A stretch of 14,161 bases of DNA from Burkholderiaceae bacterium. Lineage in GTDB: Bacteria; Pseudomonadota; Gammaproteobacteria; Burkholderiales; Burkholderiaceae_C. The translations under genes were made by a program, and so were the position numbers. The notes under the pieces are model-generated. The model worked only from the letters and a program-made list of their open reading frames with translations, was not told the DNA's origin and made no database searches. Below are positions 12,501 through 14,161 of the stretch, piece after piece. Where the stretch lies: the NCBI GenBank assembly GCA_031256125.1, contig JAIRRE010000019.1, forward strand, positions 1 through 14,161, given 5' to 3'. Each line of letters begins with the position of its first letter. Position 1 is the first letter of the stretch.

Positions 12501-13643
12501 GGCTGCAACGCGGTGTCCCCGCGCCAATATGTTGATCGCGCCGACGTGATCGGCGTTGTCCTCATGCCCGCACGCCACGCACCGGAACACGGCTTGACTG
12601 AGCCGGTTGTCGACGCTCACGCAGCCGCAAGCCGGACAGGTTCGGCTCGTGTTCTGCGGCGGCACGGCAATGAGCATTGCGCCCGACCAGGCCAACTTGT
12701 AATCCAGTTGCCTTCGGAACTCGAACCAGCCCTGATCGAGGATGGACTTGTTCAGGCCGGACTTGGCTCGAACGTTTTTGCCCGGTTTCTTGGCTGTGCC
12801 TGCCGCCGACTTGGACATGTTCCTCACCTGCAAGTCCTCGATACACACCATCGCGTGGTTTTGGCTGATGGCCGTCGTGGCCTTGTGCAGGTAGTCGCGC
12901 CGGGCGTTGCCGATGCGGGCATGGATGCGTTGAATTCTGGCTTTTGCCTTTCTCCAGTTGTTGCTGAATTTGACTTTGCGGCTCATGGCCCGCTGCGCCC
13001 GACGCAACCGGGTTTCATGACGCTTGAAGCTGTGCAGCGGCTCCAGGTACTGGCCGTCGCTGAAGGTGGCAAAGCGCGCTATGCCTACGTCAATGCCAAT
13101 GGCGCTGCTGGCCTGCGGCACGGGCTGGTGGACTTCGCGCTCGGTCTGGATACTCACGAACCACTTGCCGCCCGACAGGCTCACCGTGGCATTGCATGGC
13201 TCTCCCAGCACCGCACGCGACAAACGCAATCGCATCCAGCCCAGCTTGGGCAAAAAGATGCGGGCATTGGCCGCATCGAGCTTGAATTGCTTGGGATCAG
13301 GATAACGAAAGCTATCGCGTTGGCCCTTCTTCCTGAATTTGGGAAAGGCGGCGCGCTTGGCAAAGAAATTCTTGTAGGCGCGCTCCATATCCTTGAGCGC
13401 GTGTTGCAGCGGATGCACCGGCGAATCCTTGAGCCACGGCGTTTCTGGCCCATTGCGCCATGCGGTCAGGTGTTTGGCCATCGCCACATAGCCGATGAAC
13501 TTGCCGCCCGCTTCGTAGTTGGCCTTTTGCAAGGCCAGCGCCTTGTTGAAGACGAACCGGCACGCACCGGCAAACCGGCGCATGAGCCTGTCCTGCTCGC
13601 CGTTAGGGCGAAGCTCGAACTTGAAGGCTTGCAGACGCTGCAT
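12396..13643 (-). CDS. tnpB: TnpB RNA-guided nuclease
   Basis: 415 residues from ATG 13643 (MQRLQAFKFELRPNGEQDRL); frames opening upstream start with a non-ATG codon inside tnpA's 5' end. RuvC-like active-site residues are present: D185 in AIGIDVGIARFATF, E269 in VCIEDLQVRNMSK and D365 in EDNADHVGAINI. A zinc ribbon has Cys at 336, 339, 355 and 358. The length and all catalytic positions suggest an active enzyme. TnpB cuts DNA next to a target-adjacent motif using the element-derived RNA, helping the element persist at its donor site after excision. The Lys/Arg-rich tail is normal. The start codons of tnpB and tnpA are only 22 bp apart, so their promoters must overlap the neighbouring genes. 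Confidence 0.96.
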   Translation of the reverse strand: MQRLQAFKFELRPNGEQDRLMRRFAGACRFVFNKALALQKANYEAGGKFIGYVAMAKHLTAWRNGPETPWLKDSPVHPLQHALKDMERAYKNFFAKRAAFPKFRKKGQRDSFRYPDPKQFKLDAANARIFLPKLGWMRLRLSRAVLGEPCNATVSLSGGKWFVSIQTEREVHQPVPQASSAIGIDVGIARFATFSDGQYLEPLHSFKRHETRLRRAQRAMSRKVKFSNNWRKAKARIQRIHARIGNARRDYLHKATTAISQNHAMVCIEDLQVRNMSKSAAGTAKKPGKNVRAKSGLNKSILDQGWFEFRRQLDYKLAWSGAMLIAVPPQNTSRTCPACGCVSVDNRLSQAVFRCVACGHEDNADHVGAINILARGHRVAACGEDISRERPARAKRAASAKQEPTEATMQGETHA

Positions 13644-13665
13644 GGGGCTATGATACCTTTGGTCT

Positions 13666-14082
13666 ATGGATGCAGACAACGAACTTCGCCACGGCAGGCA
13701 TTGCGTATTTCTGATGCATGTTCATTTGGTCTTCGTGACGAAGTACCGGCGCGGTGTCTTCACCAAGGCAATCCTCGACGAGTTGCGGCTGATCTTCGCC
13801 AAGGTGTGTCTGGACTTCGAGGCCCAACTGGCGGAGTTCGACGGCGAGGACGACCATGTTCACTTGCTGGTGAACTATCCGCCCAAGGTGTCGGTATCTG
13901 CGCTGGTCAACAGCCTCAAGGGCGTCTCCAGCAGACTCATTCGCCAAAAAAATTATCCAAGCATCCGACGCAAATTGTGGGGCGGTTCACTGTGGTCTCC
14001 GTCTTACTTTGCAGGAAGTTGCGGTGGCGCACCCATCGCCATCATCCGCCAGTACATCGAACAGCAACAAACGCCTCACTGA
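13666..14082 (+). CDS. tnpA: TnpA, Y1 (HUH) transposase of IS200/IS605 family
   Basis: 138 residues from ATG 13666. The HUH metal-binding pair is H64-V-H66 (DDHVHLLVNYPP), the nucleophilic tyrosine is Y130 (IIRQYIEQQ), and the N-terminal strand is HVHLVFVTKYRRGVF. The dimeric enzyme binds the end hairpins and moves the element as a single-stranded circle, preferentially on the lagging strand. The length is standard for the family and no motif is missing. The ribosome-binding site is poor, as is common for these tightly controlled transposases. It is divergent from tnpB, the IS605-group arrangement. Confidence 0.96.
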   Translation: MDADNELRHGRHCVFLMHVHLVFVTKYRRGVFTKAILDELRLIFAKVCLDFEAQLAEFDGEDDHVHLLVNYPPKVSVSALVNSLKGVSSRLIRQKNYPSIRRKLWGGSLWSPSYFAGSCGGAPIAIIRQYIEQQQTPH

Positions 14083-14120
14083 ACGCCGTACAGGACGCCT
14101 ACGGCGTCCGCGCTTTCCTT

Positions 14121-14140
14121 CCCCGCCCTGAAGGACGGGG
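14121..14140. repeat. Subterminal hairpin, IS left end
   Basis: CCCCGCCC and GGACGGGG arms with one C-A mismatch and a small TGAA loop. The hairpin is less perfect than the right-end one, and its foot on the tnpB strand is preceded by GTCAAA. Confidence 0.8.
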
Positions 14141-14161
14141 TTTGACGCGCTTCCCGATCAA

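Larger units (their letters stand above)
12354..14156 (-). mobile_element. IS200/IS605-family element (IS605 group) with divergent tnpA and tnpB
   Basis: Both genes look complete and both ends carry a subterminal hairpin, as expected for this single-strand transposon family, which has no terminal inverted repeats and makes no target duplication. Read in the tnpB direction, the right end is GAAT, hairpin (12383-12364), AGGATG, TCAA (ending 12354). The GAAT guide with a TCAA cleavage site matches what I recall for IS608. The left end would begin at 14156 directly after TTGAT (14161-14157), with GTCAA at the hairpin foot (14146-14142) able to pair with TTGAT with one G-T wobble. The length is about 1803 bp. 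An alternative boundary of 12359-14146 between two TTGAC copies remains possible. Confidence 0.85.

Noticed and set aside
12359..14146. IS borders placed between the two TTGAC copies
   Set aside because: Possible, but in the tnpB direction the GAAT/TCAA right end and the TTGAT flank with pairing GTCAA at the hairpin foot give a more coherent IS608-like set of signals. It is kept as an alternative.
1..14161. tRNA, rRNA or attachment site
   Set aside because: No tRNA-like cloverleaf or ribosomal sequence was seen, and no att core can be recognised without the prophage ends.

Overview
The window is about 12.3 kb of a lambdoid-type (siphovirus-like) prophage, read mostly right to left on the minus strand, followed by an intact IS200/IS605-family insertion sequence at the right edge. 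High GC content (about 60% by eye), the style of the phage proteins and the host-type regulatory sequences suggest a betaproteobacterium, probably Burkholderiales (Comamonadaceae-like). That placement is inference; no host marker gene is present.

Layout from right to left, the direction of phage transcription. An IS605-type element (about 12354-14156) carries divergent tnpA and tnpB and interrupts a small plus-strand phage gene at 12174. A CII-like regulator (11764-12084) opens the early operon. It is followed by a 39-codon ORF, a possibly truncated ORF, an HNH-type protein, an O-like replication initiator (9423-10343) with an iteron cluster inside it, a probable helicase loader and a small zinc-finger protein. 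After a plus-strand toxin-antitoxin block (7431-8361) come rusA (Holliday junction resolvase) and an HTH protein in the position of the antiterminator Q (6297-6908). Next is a hicAB pair whose hicA carries a one-base frameshift. A 350-bp noncoding segment holds a consensus-like promoter and, about 50 bp downstream, an intrinsic terminator, as in the lambda pR'-tR' late switch. Then come an unknown protein, a Rha/KilA-C antirepressor, a Cys-rich protein, terminase small and large subunits and a portal protein that runs off the left edge.

The main operon uses tightly coupled start/stop overlaps (ATGA, TAATG, TGATG). Three plus-strand cassettes break it: an orphan RHH-type HicB (3251), higBA-like plus brnA (7431-8361), and an uncharacterised gene (10942) sitting between two 60-bp repeats. 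A recurring theme is antitoxins without a working partner toxin: the orphan HicB, HicB beside a frameshifted HicA, and BrnA without BrnT. Only the HigBA-like pair looks complete.

Items most worth following up: the candidate origin inside the initiator gene, the Q/pR'-tR'-like late switch, the broken hicA and surplus antitoxins, the duplicated start whose differences are all synonymous, and the TnpB element whose predicted guide matches the interrupted phage gene. No lysis, integrase or CI repressor gene is visible in the window.
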